From positions 62,001 through 126,000 of the forward strand of contig NZ_JAESWC010000009.1 in NCBI RefSeq assembly GCF_016765585.1: DNA of 64,000 bases, given 5' to 3'. Below, one piece after another: positions 17,557 to 26,883 of this stretch. The stretch is from Clostridium rhizosphaerae (GTDB lineage: Bacteria > Bacillota > Clostridia > Clostridiales > Clostridiaceae). Position 1 is the stretch's first letter. Every line of letters begins with the position of its first letter. Position numbers and translations under genes: made by a program. The notes under the pieces were generated by a model, which did not search any database, had not been told where the DNA came from, and saw nothing but the letters and a program-made list of their open reading frames with translations.

Positions 17557-17906
17557 TGAATTATATATTAGTGGGCATAGGGGGAGCTTTTGGAAGTATT
17601 GCAAGATACAGTCTTGGAAGATTTATATCAAGTAAAGCTAAATCAAAGTTCCCCTTTGGAACCTTTTTTATTAATATAACTGGAGCCTTTCTGCTTGGAA
17701 TATTAAGTGCCTCAGGAGCGGGAAACAATATGTACTCTTTATTTGGAGATGGCTTTCTTGGAGCCTATACAACTTTTTCGACCTTTATGTATGAGGGTTT
17801 TAACCTGTTTCAAGATAATAAAAAGCTCAATGCCTTTATCTATATTTTAGGGTCTCTTTTAGTAGGAATTATAGGATTTATGTTAGGTGCATTAATTGTT
17901 GTTTAA
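17556..17906 (+). CDS. crcB: Fluoride ion channel CrcB/Fluc, subunit 2
   Basis: The 116-residue second subunit has GGAFGSIARY near 9-18, GTFFINITGAF near 38-48 and GFLGAYTTFSTF near 73-84, with four helices. The ATG overlaps the stop of the first subunit (TAATG), so the two are translationally coupled, as needed for a 1:1 heterodimer. The conserved Asn and Phe residues that line the pore are present in both. Confidence 0.93.
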   Translation: MNYILVGIGGAFGSIARYSLGRFISSKAKSKFPFGTFFINITGAFLLGILSASGAGNNMYSLFGDGFLGAYTTFSTFMYEGFNLFQDNKKLNAFIYILGSLLVGIIGFMLGALIVV

Positions 17907-17938
17907 TAAGTTTTTATTGGAAAATAAGGGGTGAGGCT

Positions 17939-19204
17939 ATGGCGCATATAAAAAAGCTAAAAAGCTATGGGCAAGAATACAGCACAATTATAAAAAATAG
18001 TATTTTAATGAGAATTATAGCCGCAGGGTTTATATCATCACTTGGAAGCAAGATAAGCTATTTTGCACTTTTAAGAAAGGTTTATATTTTATCTAATGGA
18101 AAGATAACAGATTTAGGCTTCTTAACCATAATGGAAGCACTGCCTTATATGCTTTTTGGTGCTTTTGCAGGAATAATAATAGACAAGCTGCCGAGAAAAT
18201 GGATAATGGCATTTTCAGATATTATGTGTGCTTTAGTTGTTATAAGTCTTATATTTGTAAATGACTTAAAACTTATCTATATAATAACCTTTTTAAAGTC
18301 TTCAGTTTATGTTTTCAGAAATCCCGCTCAAAGTGCTATGGAGCCAAACCTTGTAAATCAAGAGGATGTCCCTCTTTTAAATTCATTTGAATCTTCCGTA
18401 AACAGTATAACTCAGATTATTGGTTCAGCACTTGGGGCAGCAGTAGTTGGCTTTGTTGGAGTTAAAAATGCCTTTATAATAGATTCCGCCTCTTTTATAG
18501 TTTCTGCAGTTATTATTGGAACAATTTTTGTTAAAGAAGAGCATGTTCATAATAATAAAATGATGGTTAAGGGTAGATACCTTAGAGAATTTGTAAGCGG
18601 AATATCAATAATGTGGAAGGATGGAAGCTTAAAGCTAATGCTTCTTATAGATTTATTCGTTACCTTTGCAATGGCTATGCAAGCACCACTTATTTATATA
18701 TTTTTAAAGGAAACTTTAAAGCTTGGCGACAGAGCTGAGCTTATTTGGGGAATTTTACTTTCAAGCCTGGGTGTTGGGGCTATATTTGGAAGTCTTGTAA
18801 TAGGAATACTTGTTAAAAGATATAAAAATAGATTTAAGCTTTTCTTAAATATTTTATTGTTTGATTCCGTGTTTTTTACTATGTTTATTTTAAATAGAGT
18901 TTTGCTATTATCTGTAGCAATATTTGCATTTTTAGGCTGTATAGGAACAGCACACATGATTATATTAAATACAGTTATTCAAAATACAGCCTCGGATGAG
19001 CACAGAGGCAAGGTGTTCAGTACCTTTGCTATGCTCAGAAGCCCTATTTCAATAATTTCTATTTTAATTGGAACTACAGCAGCAGAATTCATATCTGCAA
19101 GAAATGTACTGCTTATTGTTGCAGGGATAGAGGCTTTAATTGCCCTTGGAGTAAGGCTTACCAGCACTTATAGAAGTTTTGACAGAAATAGTAAGGGAAT
19201 TTAG
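17939..19204 (+). CDS. MFS transporter, drug-efflux type
   Basis: A second 421-residue major facilitator of the same broad class as the one at 15014. Motif A appears as GAFAGIIIDKLPRKW near residues 71-85, and twelve helices are predicted. GGGGTGAGG lies 8 bases before the ATG. It begins 32 bases after the fluoride channel operon and may be read with it. Its substrate is unknown. Confidence 0.85.
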   Translation: MAHIKKLKSYGQEYSTIIKNSILMRIIAAGFISSLGSKISYFALLRKVYILSNGKITDLGFLTIMEALPYMLFGAFAGIIIDKLPRKWIMAFSDIMCALVVISLIFVNDLKLIYIITFLKSSVYVFRNPAQSAMEPNLVNQEDVPLLNSFESSVNSITQIIGSALGAAVVGFVGVKNAFIIDSASFIVSAVIIGTIFVKEEHVHNNKMMVKGRYLREFVSGISIMWKDGSLKLMLLIDLFVTFAMAMQAPLIYIFLKETLKLGDRAELIWGILLSSLGVGAIFGSLVIGILVKRYKNRFKLFLNILLFDSVFFTMFILNRVLLLSVAIFAFLGCIGTAHMIILNTVIQNTASDEHRGKVFSTFAMLRSPISIISILIGTTAAEFISARNVLLIVAGIEALIALGVRLTSTYRSFDRNSKGI

Positions 19205-19340
19205 ATTTTAATACTTTATTAAAAATTTTAAAAAGAGATTTAGTTTGGTTTACATTTATTGTTCTTTTCTATTTTTAATCTATGTAAGTAAAATCAAAAA
19301 GCTTGCAAACAGAATAAAAATAGAGAAGGAAGGTATAAAA

Positions 19341-21527
19341 ATGGATCAAATGGTTTTTAACGTACAGCATTGGTTAAACAATACTTACAGGAGCAATGCA
19401 AACTACACACCTATACCAGAAGATGGAATAACAGGAGGAGGTACAGTAGCTGCTCTGATAACAGCACTTCAAATCGAATTGCATATCCCATCTCCTGATG
19501 GTATTTTCGGTCCTGCAACTATGTCAGTATGCCCCACACTTCCAAGCAGCAGTGCTACAAAAAATGAAGTCTATATTTTGCAAGGTGCATTATATTGTAA
19601 GGGCTATAATCCAAATGGTCTTGACGGTGGTTATGGTAACGGTGTTATGACTGCAATAAAGAAATTCCAATCGGATGCAGGATTAACAGTTCAAGATGGA
19701 ATTACAACTCCTATGATTTTTCAAGCTCTGCTAAATACGGATGCATTTGTATTGATTCCAGGAGGAGATTCTAATATTAGAACAATTCAGCAAAGACTTA
19801 ATCGTGATTATAATAATGTGGTAGGATTGATTCCATGTGATGGTATATATTCACGATTGACAAATAAAGCCTTAATAAAAGCACTTCAACATGAGCAGGG
19901 GAATACCCCTGACGGCATTTTTGGAACTAATACTATGAATGCATGCCCAACAATACCTGGAACTAATGCAACTAAAAATTTTATTTTATTACTGCAATAT
20001 GCTTTATATTGCAATCATTATAATCCAAATGGATTCGATGGATTATTTGGAACAGGACTTAAGACAGCGATAATCAATTTTCAAACATTTGCGTGCTTAA
20101 CTCCTGATGGATATGCTGGTCCACAAACATGGGCATCTTTATTAGTCAGTACCGGAGATCCTAATAGAAAGGGAAAGGCTTGCGACTGCTCTACAACAAT
20201 TACTGATGAAATGGCAAAAACACTTGGCAGCAATGGTTATGAAGCAGTTGGAAGATATCTTACAGGAAGGTTTAAGATGACTGCTACTGAACTAGAGACT
20301 ATATACGGCAATGGGATTAAGGTTTTTCCTATTTTTGAAACATCAGGAACACAGTCATCATACTTTACTGAATATCAAGGAAAATCTGATGCAGCCTCTG
20401 CTGCTTTGGCTGCTGACAGTTTAAGCTTTCTTCCGGGAGCTATTATATATTTTGCAGTTGATTATGATGCTATTGATTATGAAGTAACCAATTACATCCT
20501 TTCATATTTTAAAACAGTAAGTAATGAGTTTAGTACAAACGGATATGGTTACAAGGTTGGTATTTATGGACCAAGAAATGTTTGCAGCCGTATAGCTGCT
20601 GCGGGATACTCATGCAGTAGTTTTATAAGCGATATGTCAAGCGGATTTAGTGGAAATCTTGGATATCCGCTTCCGGCAGATTGGGCATTTGATCAAATCT
20701 CGACAATAACTATTGGCAGCGGGTTAGGCCAAATAGAAATCGATAATAATATTTTGTCAAATAAAAATAATAGTCTTTATCAAATTAATGCTAATGATTG
20801 GACTACTGATGCAATTAATCGAGGATGGGGTCCCATATCACAGGAAGCATATTATGAAAAAATAAATGAACTTTTTTTAGATAATATAAAACAAAATGTC
20901 GGCGAAGAAGCAGAACGTAAAGGGAAACTTTGGAATCCTCCAATATCGGATTATCTTTCACTTGGCAATGTTTTTATTAATAATGAAACATATAAATATA
21001 TGACTGATACTAAAATATATGATACAAACAAGCCAGGATTCATGAGAATATATGAATATGATTCTAAAGGTACAATACATCTTCTTGAAGAATATAAGCT
21101 TAAACCGGCTGCAGCTTTGTCAGATAGAATTACCCTTGGTCTTAAAAATAATGCAAAAGAATTAGAATTTTTCAAGAAAATAGATAAATTTTTTATTATA
21201 GCCGGAGTTATTGCAGGAACATATCATGACATGGTAGAGATGTGGGAAAAAGGAGAAGTACAGTCTTTACCAGCCATGCTTGAAGCTCTAGCTGCCTGCA
21301 TCGTTACAAATGGCTTATCGGCATACTTTACTGCCATACTTGGAGGTGTAGTTAGCCAAGCTGTTGCACCTGAAGTGCCAGTTGTAGGTGCAATAATTGG
21401 AGGAGCAGTTGGAGGAGTGGTAGGTTATTGGTTCTCTAACCATGGAAGTGAGCAGATGGAGGAATTTATTAAAGATAAGCTTGCATGGGTATTTGAAGAA
21501 TTATTTGGTGAAGTTGTAGTATATTAA
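19341..21527 (+). CDS. Peptidoglycan-binding / DUF1906 glycosidase-like protein with glycine-rich C-terminal segment
   Basis: A 728-residue mosaic. Two tandem pairs of PG_binding_1-like repeats fill about residues 5-265, each with the DGIFGPATM / DGLFGTGL pattern. A DUF1906 (Rv2525c-like, TIM-barrel glycoside-hydrolase-like) domain covers about 275-475, with YEAVGRYLTGR, a FAVDYDA strand carrying two Asp residues, and VGIYGPRNV. An unassigned linker leads to a hydrophobic glycine-rich segment near 675-700. No signal peptide is present, so release may need lysis, a phage-like or a dedicated route. A frame opens upstream at 19245, but AAGGAAGG favours ATG 19341. The likely role is cell-wall binding or lysis. 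Confidence 0.8.
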   Translation: MDQMVFNVQHWLNNTYRSNANYTPIPEDGITGGGTVAALITALQIELHIPSPDGIFGPATMSVCPTLPSSSATKNEVYILQGALYCKGYNPNGLDGGYGNGVMTAIKKFQSDAGLTVQDGITTPMIFQALLNTDAFVLIPGGDSNIRTIQQRLNRDYNNVVGLIPCDGIYSRLTNKALIKALQHEQGNTPDGIFGTNTMNACPTIPGTNATKNFILLLQYALYCNHYNPNGFDGLFGTGLKTAIINFQTFACLTPDGYAGPQTWASLLVSTGDPNRKGKACDCSTTITDEMAKTLGSNGYEAVGRYLTGRFKMTATELETIYGNGIKVFPIFETSGTQSSYFTEYQGKSDAASAALAADSLSFLPGAIIYFAVDYDAIDYEVTNYILSYFKTVSNEFSTNGYGYKVGIYGPRNVCSRIAAAGYSCSSFISDMSSGFSGNLGYPLPADWAFDQISTITIGSGLGQIEIDNNILSNKNNSLYQINANDWTTDAINRGWGPISQEAYYEKINELFLDNIKQNVGEEAERKGKLWNPPISDYLSLGNVFINNETYKYMTDTKIYDTNKPGFMRIYEYDSKGTIHLLEEYKLKPAAALSDRITLGLKNNAKELEFFKKIDKFFIIAGVIAGTYHDMVEMWEKGEVQSLPAMLEALAACIVTNGLSAYFTAILGGVVSQAVAPEVPVVGAIIGGAVGGVVGYWFSNHGSEQMEEFIKDKLAWVFEELFGEVVVY

Positions 21528-21545
21528 TAAATATTCATAAAAAAG

Positions 21546-21586
21546 AGCATGTACAGATTTATTTTTTAGTTTGTACATGCTTTTTA
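21546..21586 (+). terminator. Terminator after the peptidoglycan-binding gene
   Basis: AGCATGTACA (21546-21555) pairs perfectly with TGTACATGCT (21572-21581), then T5. The upstream A-run makes it bidirectional, and it also serves the convergent gene ending at 21606. Confidence 0.85.
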
Positions 21587-21605
21587 CTAATAAAATAATG
21601 AGCGT

Positions 21606-22241
21606 TTATTTATCTCTATTTTTAATTATTAAATAAAACTTGTGAAACCCTGAACATGTGGGAATTAATAAATATGCTAATACTAATAATATTATTTCAG
21701 AAGGGATGCCATTTAAACCTGGCTGTTTTGATAAAATAATTCCAAGTGATATACATAAGGAAGAAATTGCTCCTGCCAAGGCCTTGTTAAGCTGATTTTT
21801 TTTATGTGCACGCTTTATTTTATTTCTTATGTTAAGAACCACTGCGGCTATAATAAGTAGATATATTAATAGACATATACAAATTGTGACATAGGATAAA
21901 GGGCTATCCAACCTGCTTAAAAAAATTAAAGAAGAAACAATAAAGAAAAATATGGAACTTCCTGTAAAGCCTACAGAAGTGTATAAATAAATTAGTTTGT
22001 TCATTCGTTCTGCGAAGATATAAAAAATTAATGAAAACAATTCAAAACTAATGATAATAACATTTAGTAAATTTATTATGAAACTAGGAATAACTGAATT
22101 AGGTACAGCGTCATAATAGCTTTTCATAGCCATGTAGCCACAAACAATTGTAAATACAGCAATTGCCAAGATAGATGTTCTTATTTCTTTCTTCTCAGGT
22201 ATTTTCGTATATTCTTTAAGAAATTCATTTTTAGTATTCAT
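21606..22241 (-). CDS. Multi-spanning membrane protein of unknown function
   Basis: A 211-residue protein with five or six hydrophobic helices, the first at about 25-42 and the last near 182-205. The short loops are basic, and a charged stretch IKRAHKKNQ lies near 145. I recognise no family. It converges on the peptidoglycan-binding/glycosidase-like gene; an immunity-type role is conceivable but is speculation. GAAAGAAGTG lies upstream of the ATG. Confidence 0.6.
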   Translation of the reverse strand: MNTKNEFLKEYTKIPEKKEIRTSILAIAVFTIVCGYMAMKSYYDAVPNSVIPSFIINLLNVIIISFELFSLIFYIFAERMNKLIYLYTSVGFTGSSIFFFIVSSLIFLSRLDSPLSYVTICICLLIYLLIIAAVVLNIRNKIKRAHKKNQLNKALAGAISSLCISLGIILSKQPGLNGIPSEIILLVLAYLLIPTCSGFHKFYLIIKNRDK

Positions 22242-22541
22242 TACTTCACTTCTTTCTAAAATAAACTGATATTTTCTGATTCTAATCCATTATTTACCTA
22301 TATTTTATTATAAAGCTCAGACTAAAGCAAATCTACAAAAATCCTATGCTTCAATAAAAGTAATGGGATTTTATTAATTTTTTGTAGATTACTTACTTGG
22401 ATTACTCCAGTTGGGATGGTGTAAAACATATTAATATTTTTATAAAATTTTTAAAGCATAGGTTTACATTTAGGTTCTTCTTTTCTTTATATAAAGTGTA
22501 AGTAAGTTTTAAAAAATAAAATTTTTGAGGAGGAATTAAAG
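22242..22541. other. Intergenic region with one long hairpin
   Basis: This 300-base gap between divergent genes contains an imperfect hairpin at about 22329-22390, whose outer arms are AATCTACAAAAA and TTTTTTGTAGATT with an inner AAATCC/GGATTT stem. It could terminate or regulate. I see no further gene or clear promoter here. Confidence 0.4.
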
Positions 22542-23084
22542 ATGTCACAATTTTGTTACAATCCATTTTATCTTGCTATCGATATGTATGATGCACCAGA
22601 GGTGGTTGCACAAGATCCGCCAGCAAATGGTATAGGAATTCTTGGAAGCTTGGAGTGTTACCTTGACAAAGAAATCTATCATAACAATTGTATGTACCCG
22701 TACGAGATTCAGGCGCTTTGCAGAGTAGGAGGTTGGAGAACAGCTTATTCATCTTTAAACTGGAACGGAAACAGCGGACGCGAACCTTGGAGTAACCATC
22801 CATCACAAAGGTATACAGTGAATGGTTATGATTCTCTTATATATGATGTAGTTAGGACTACTAATATATACGATGGGAACGCTAATCTAATAACTTCACT
22901 TCCATCTGGAAGCGTAGTCGCTTGTAAAGCATCAGAGGGATGCCAAAGCGGTGCAACTCACAAGGACTGGCTAAAGGTTCATGCTTATAGCAAATCAGGG
23001 GGAGCATTTGTATTTGGAACAGCATATGTGGATACAGGCATTGACCAATATAGCACTTCACCTAGTATTAGAGGAAATTGGTAA
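22542..23084 (+). CDS. Uncharacterised protein with possible C-terminal SH3-like domain
   Basis: A 180-residue protein, rich in Gly, Ser, Tyr and Cys. The first part (1-100) carries five Cys and several Trp. The second part, near 105-165, reads like a bacterial SH3 module: NIYDGNANLITSLPSGSVV followed by DWLKVHAY and a closing GTAYVD strand. There is no signal peptide. I do not recognise the family. Together with the nearby peptidoglycan-binding protein it suggests a cell-wall role. GAGGAGG lies 9 bases before the ATG and a terminator follows. Confidence 0.65.
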   Translation: MSQFCYNPFYLAIDMYDAPEVVAQDPPANGIGILGSLECYLDKEIYHNNCMYPYEIQALCRVGGWRTAYSSLNWNGNSGREPWSNHPSQRYTVNGYDSLIYDVVRTTNIYDGNANLITSLPSGSVVACKASEGCQSGATHKDWLKVHAYSKSGGAFVFGTAYVDTGIDQYSTSPSIRGNW

Positions 23085-23092
23085 AAGATAAA

Positions 23093-23137
23093 AAAGTGTT
23101 ACATAGCTGCAACAAAGCAGCCTGTGACACTTTCTTA
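23093..23137 (+). terminator. Terminator after the SH3-like gene
   Basis: AAAGTGTTACA pairs with TGTGACACTTT around an inner GCTGC/GCAGC stem, followed by a T-rich tail. Confidence 0.75.
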
Positions 23138-23157
23138 TTTAATGAGAAAAAATATTT

Positions 23158-24054
23158 CTAGGAATAAAATTCTCTTCTATAATCTGAAGGAGAACAATCC
23201 ATGTATTTCTTAAAGATTCTAGAAAAATGGTTTGCTTCATTAAAGCCTGTTCTATACATTATTTCAGATACAGGGAGCATGGTATCTCTAAGCATTACAG
23301 CTGACAGCTTTATTCTTAATTTAATAAGATAATCTTTAATTGACATACCTGTTGAAGCACGAAACTTTTCGGACAGAGTTGTTCTGTTTATATGAAAGGC
23401 TTTTGTCAGCTCTTCAATAGTAATTTTATTTTGATAATTTGTATGCAAATAAAGAATAACATCATTTAAGTCGTTATCAGTGGTTGGGAGTTGAAGCCTT
23501 TCATCTGCTTCAGAATTAGTGTAAATATATTGAATTAAAAATAATATTTCCAAAAATAAGGAACGAGAACGGCAGACCCAGTATTCACTACTGCAAGGGT
23601 TTGTCTGCTCATAAAGCGTTTTATAAAGCTTGGATATTCTTTTAAACATCATAAGTCCTATTTCAAAGTAAGGGCTTATTTTTTCTGTACGATGTATAAA
23701 AGGATCAAGATAAAAAATATCCTGTATGTTTGTAAATTTATCACAATTATTTGCATTTATGCTATATACCTTTTCAACAGTAAAGGAGCTGTTAATTATT
23801 GTTGGATCAAAATATATGACTTGTGCTTTTAAATCACATTCTTTTTCAAGTTCGATTACATCCTTTTCATTAAGGCAAAATATTGAAGGAGACATAAAAA
23901 CGAAGGAACGGTTATTTATTTTTAATATACCAGTACCTGCTTCCACTAAAATAATTCTAAACATTGAGTGATTTTCCTTGGAGAATACATCCTCAAGGCT
24001 TATATATAGTGGAATTGATACATTTGTAGTAAAGTTTTTAGAATACAATGTCAT
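23158..24054 (-). CDS. AraC-family transcriptional regulator
   Basis: A 298-residue regulator. The N-terminal cupin-like sensor domain (about 10-150) would bind an unknown ligand. The C-terminal double helix-turn-helix (about 195-298) reads ITIEELTKAFHINRTTLSEKF and ends FNEANHFSRIFKKYMDCSPSDYRR, the AraC signature. GGAAGGGTGG precedes the ATG. The downstream minus-strand genes are a serine hydrolase and lipoproteins transcribed away from its start, so its target is not fixed by context. Confidence 0.9.
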   Translation of the reverse strand: MTLYSKNFTTNVSIPLYISLEDVFSKENHSMFRIILVEAGTGILKINNRSFVFMSPSIFCLNEKDVIELEKECDLKAQVIYFDPTIINSSFTVEKVYSINANNCDKFTNIQDIFYLDPFIHRTEKISPYFEIGLMMFKRISKLYKTLYEQTNPCSSEYWVCRSRSLFLEILFLIQYIYTNSEADERLQLPTTDNDLNDVILYLHTNYQNKITIEELTKAFHINRTTLSEKFRASTGMSIKDYLIKLRIKLSAVMLRDTMLPVSEIMYRTGFNEANHFSRIFKKYMDCSPSDYRREFYS

Positions 24055-24107
24055 AATATAACCACCCTTCCTTTATATTACATATTGTATTCTTCAATAA
24101 CTTTAAA

Positions 24108-24160
24108 AATCCTTTTACTGAGAGAATATTTTGTAAAATATATCTCTCAGTAAAAGGATT
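24108..24160 (-). terminator. Strong terminator after the serine hydrolase
   Basis: A near-perfect stem of about 17 bp plus inner pairs (24108-24160) with a short loop. On the minus strand it ends in TTTTT and lies 6 bases past the stop of the 24166 gene. Confidence 0.85.
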
Positions 24161-24165
24161 ATAAA

Positions 24166-25263
24166 CTATTTAAGATAATCTTTTGTTAAACTTGCCATGT
24201 CTTCTAAAGGTGCGTTTAGATAATTAGTAATAATTATAACTTTTATATCTTCATCAACCGCTCGTAGAAAATAAGTTCTAAAGCCTACTCCGGTTCCATA
24301 ATGCTCATAACTTATTTTTCCTGCGGAATCTTTAAATATATACCACCCATATCCATAATTGTTCTCATTAGGAGTATATATCTTCTCATAGGATTCCTTG
24401 CTTATTAATTTTTGTTCTGTAAGAGCTTTTTCCCATTTAAGCATATCCTCAACTGTTGAACAAAGTCCTCCGGATCCATATACAAAGCCGATATTTTCTA
24501 ATGTCCAGGATGTTTCTATCTTTTCCTTGTTTTCAGTTTCATATCCCGTTGCCAGATTGCTAAGATGACCAGTTTCATCCCTGAAGGAAGTATTTTTCAT
24601 ATCAAGAGGATCAAATATATTTTTCTTTAAATATACATCTAAAGTTTCTCCAGAAACCTTTTCTATTATATAGCCTAATAAAACATAACCTGGGTTACTG
24701 TATTGAAAACCCTTTCCAGATGAAAAAAGAAAATTAACTTTCTCATCCTTGCCTTCAATACCAAAGTTTTTGTAGGATGGTCTGAATTTTCTTATATCAA
24801 ATTCAGTAGAGTATTCAGGAAGCCCTGAAGTATGACATAAAAGCTGATGAATAGTTATTTCATTTCCATGAGGAAAAGCAGGCAGATATTTATCAACCTT
24901 ATCATTTACATCTAAAAGTTTTTTTTCTTGAAGCTGCATTATACCAAAGGCTGTAATCTGCTTTGTTATTGATCCTATATCATAGTTTGTCTGTTTTGTG
25001 TTTTCAGTACCTTTTTCATAATCAGCCTTGCCGTAGCCTTTATCTAAAAGTACATTGCCTTTTTTAGAGATATAGACATATCCGCTGAATTTATCCGGTC
25101 CGTAATAGTCTGTAAATTCCTTATCAAGTTTTGTTTTAATTTCTGTGAGTTTTTCAGCTTCTGCTGAAGCGGCAGTACTCTTAGTATTGGTATTCGAACC
25201 GCAGCCTGCAGCCATCATTGCAAGCAATGTACAAGTTACTATAATTGAAATCCCCTTTTTCAT
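24166..25263 (-). CDS. Serine hydrolase lipoprotein, class C beta-lactamase/DD-peptidase fold
   Basis: A 365-residue exported lipoprotein of the beta-lactamase-related family (AmpC/DD-carboxypeptidase/esterase fold). The lipobox is MAAGC (Cys 21). The nucleophile motif is SITK (98-101), the second motif is YSNPGY near 190, and HYGTGVGF near 322 stands where KTG is found. Such proteins may be peptidases, esterases or immunity-type enzymes; true beta-lactamase activity cannot be inferred. A Gly/Ser-rich spacer follows the lipid Cys. It is followed by a strong terminator. Confidence 0.85.
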   Translation of the reverse strand: MKKGISIIVTCTLLAMMAAGCGSNTNTKSTAASAEAEKLTEIKTKLDKEFTDYYGPDKFSGYVYISKKGNVLLDKGYGKADYEKGTENTKQTNYDIGSITKQITAFGIMQLQEKKLLDVNDKVDKYLPAFPHGNEITIHQLLCHTSGLPEYSTEFDIRKFRPSYKNFGIEGKDEKVNFLFSSGKGFQYSNPGYVLLGYIIEKVSGETLDVYLKKNIFDPLDMKNTSFRDETGHLSNLATGYETENKEKIETSWTLENIGFVYGSGGLCSTVEDMLKWEKALTEQKLISKESYEKIYTPNENNYGYGWYIFKDSAGKISYEHYGTGVGFRTYFLRAVDEDIKVIIITNYLNAPLEDMASLTKDYLK

Positions 25264-25393
25264 TTAATATCCCCCCTGTATTACCCGTGAGCGCACATAT
25301 TTAATCTTTGGGCTTCTTAGTAAATAAATTTTATCATCCTTCTAGCATGTAAAACAGTAAGTTTCTACAGAAGTATTAGGCTTTTTGACAATT

Positions 25394-26878
25394 TTATTTA
25401 AAAAAGTCTTCAGGTGGAATTTTAACAATATCTTTTATAGAAACTTCACACTCCATTGAATCAGTTATTCCTTTAATAGTATCCTTATTTAAATGAATAA
25501 CAATTGATGTAGGATCATCCGGCGTGTATTTTCTAAAATATATAATTGACTTATCATTTATAAGATTATAATTTAAGGCAGAATTAATTTTATTTGCAAC
25601 TTGATTATTAGAGGAACCGTAAATTTTCAATAGGTTTTGCTTTGCAAGGTTTGTGAAGCTTTCCTTAAAGTTTTTATCCTTTAAGCTGTAATTATTTAAA
25701 ATTTCCTTTGCGTCAATTATTTTGTTGGCTTTTAAATCAAAGCTGTAAACTTTATAAAAATCATTAAGGTCTTCATACTTATCCAGCTTGTATGCATTTT
25801 GAGTAATGCAGATAATTCCGTAATGATTGAAGATAGTTTGGAGCTGTACCGTTGCCTTGTGCTTATCATCACTTTTAACTTTAGATTCGCTATCCCAAAG
25901 GTTGTTATTTGCTACTTTATAAACACCGTCTTTTATTGTGTCATTTATTGTTTTTTCAAAACTATCATTTCTAAGTCCTGAAAACTGAGGGTAATAGCAC
26001 CAAAGTTCTCCAATTTTTTTGTTGATAATTTCACCCTTTGATGAAGAAAAAATATTGTTGGCTCTCACTATTAAATCTGAACGTTCCTGTGTTTTTCGCT
26101 CTGTTCCTGAATACCTGTCTGTGATGTCCACGTAGTCATCAATTGTTGATAAAGGAATCTCAACAGTATGAGCCTCAGCAAAGCCACTCTCTCCGGCATC
26201 AAAAATTATAAATAAGCTTGAAGGCGAGATAGAAAACTTTTGGTTTGGCTTTATAGTAGTAAAGGGTTCTTTCAAAATATTTTCCTCTTCTGAGGCTTCG
26301 CTCAACATATTTTCAACAACCTTTTGATTAATTAAAGAAACATAATCTGTTCCTTCTGTAAATAAATCCTTAAGTTCAAGCTTTTTACCATCTGTAAGTC
26401 TGTAAAGAAAGCTGTCTAAAGGAGGAGAGTAAAGGTCATAGAAGGTAATGCATAAAAGATTATTTGCATTTAATGTGGCTAAAAAAGACAACTCAGAAGG
26501 TTTTTTAGAGGCTTTTGCTGCATAATTTTTAGCTGTATTTTCAATATCGTTTCCTAAGGACTTATTAATTTTTGCTTCAAGAGCTTTGTCTTTCAGACCG
26601 GAAAATTGGGGAGAGAAAGCAGATATCTCTCCTTTAGAAGTTTTAGCAGATTTTTGTCCATATTTTATCTCGATACCATTTGATAACAAATACTTTGTTT
26701 TATCGGCTTTCTTGACAAGTTTTATGTCCACAGCAGTATGGTAAGGATTCAAAGATGAAGGAGCTGATGAATTGCTAGGCACAGCTTTATTAGGCTCTGT
26801 CTGCTTTGAAGGAGTATTATGACAGCCCGTTAGTAATATAGCAAGAACTATTATTAATACTCTAAATAAAGCTTTCAT
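25394..26878 (-). CDS. Lipoprotein with two DUF3298/RsiV-like domains
   Basis: A 494-residue lipoprotein (lipobox LLTGC) with a Ser/Pro linker. Two related halves each start with a GEI...PQFSGLxxxxxExxIN motif, near residues 81 and 290, and include a LKDLF or DAKEIL element. This is the pattern of the DUF3298 (PdaC/RsiV) fold, which in RsiV binds lysozyme. The ligand here is unknown. Its start is 5 bases after the stop of the PstS-like gene, so the two form an operon. Confidence 0.7.
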   Translation of the reverse strand: MKALFRVLIIVLAILLTGCHNTPSKQTEPNKAVPSNSSAPSSLNPYHTAVDIKLVKKADKTKYLLSNGIEIKYGQKSAKTSKGEISAFSPQFSGLKDKALEAKINKSLGNDIENTAKNYAAKASKKPSELSFLATLNANNLLCITFYDLYSPPLDSFLYRLTDGKKLELKDLFTEGTDYVSLINQKVVENMLSEASEEENILKEPFTTIKPNQKFSISPSSLFIIFDAGESGFAEAHTVEIPLSTIDDYVDITDRYSGTERKTQERSDLIVRANNIFSSSKGEIINKKIGELWCYYPQFSGLRNDSFEKTINDTIKDGVYKVANNNLWDSESKVKSDDKHKATVQLQTIFNHYGIICITQNAYKLDKYEDLNDFYKVYSFDLKANKIIDAKEILNNYSLKDKNFKESFTNLAKQNLLKIYGSSNNQVANKINSALNYNLINDKSIIYFRKYTPDDPTSIVIHLNKDTIKGITDSMECEVSIKDIVKIPPEDFFK

Positions 26879-26883
26879 AGTAT

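Noticed and set aside
24166-25263. True beta-lactamase resistance gene
   Set aside because: Only the SxxK and YxN motifs of the general fold are present. The KTG position reads differently, and the family is dominated by peptidases and esterases.
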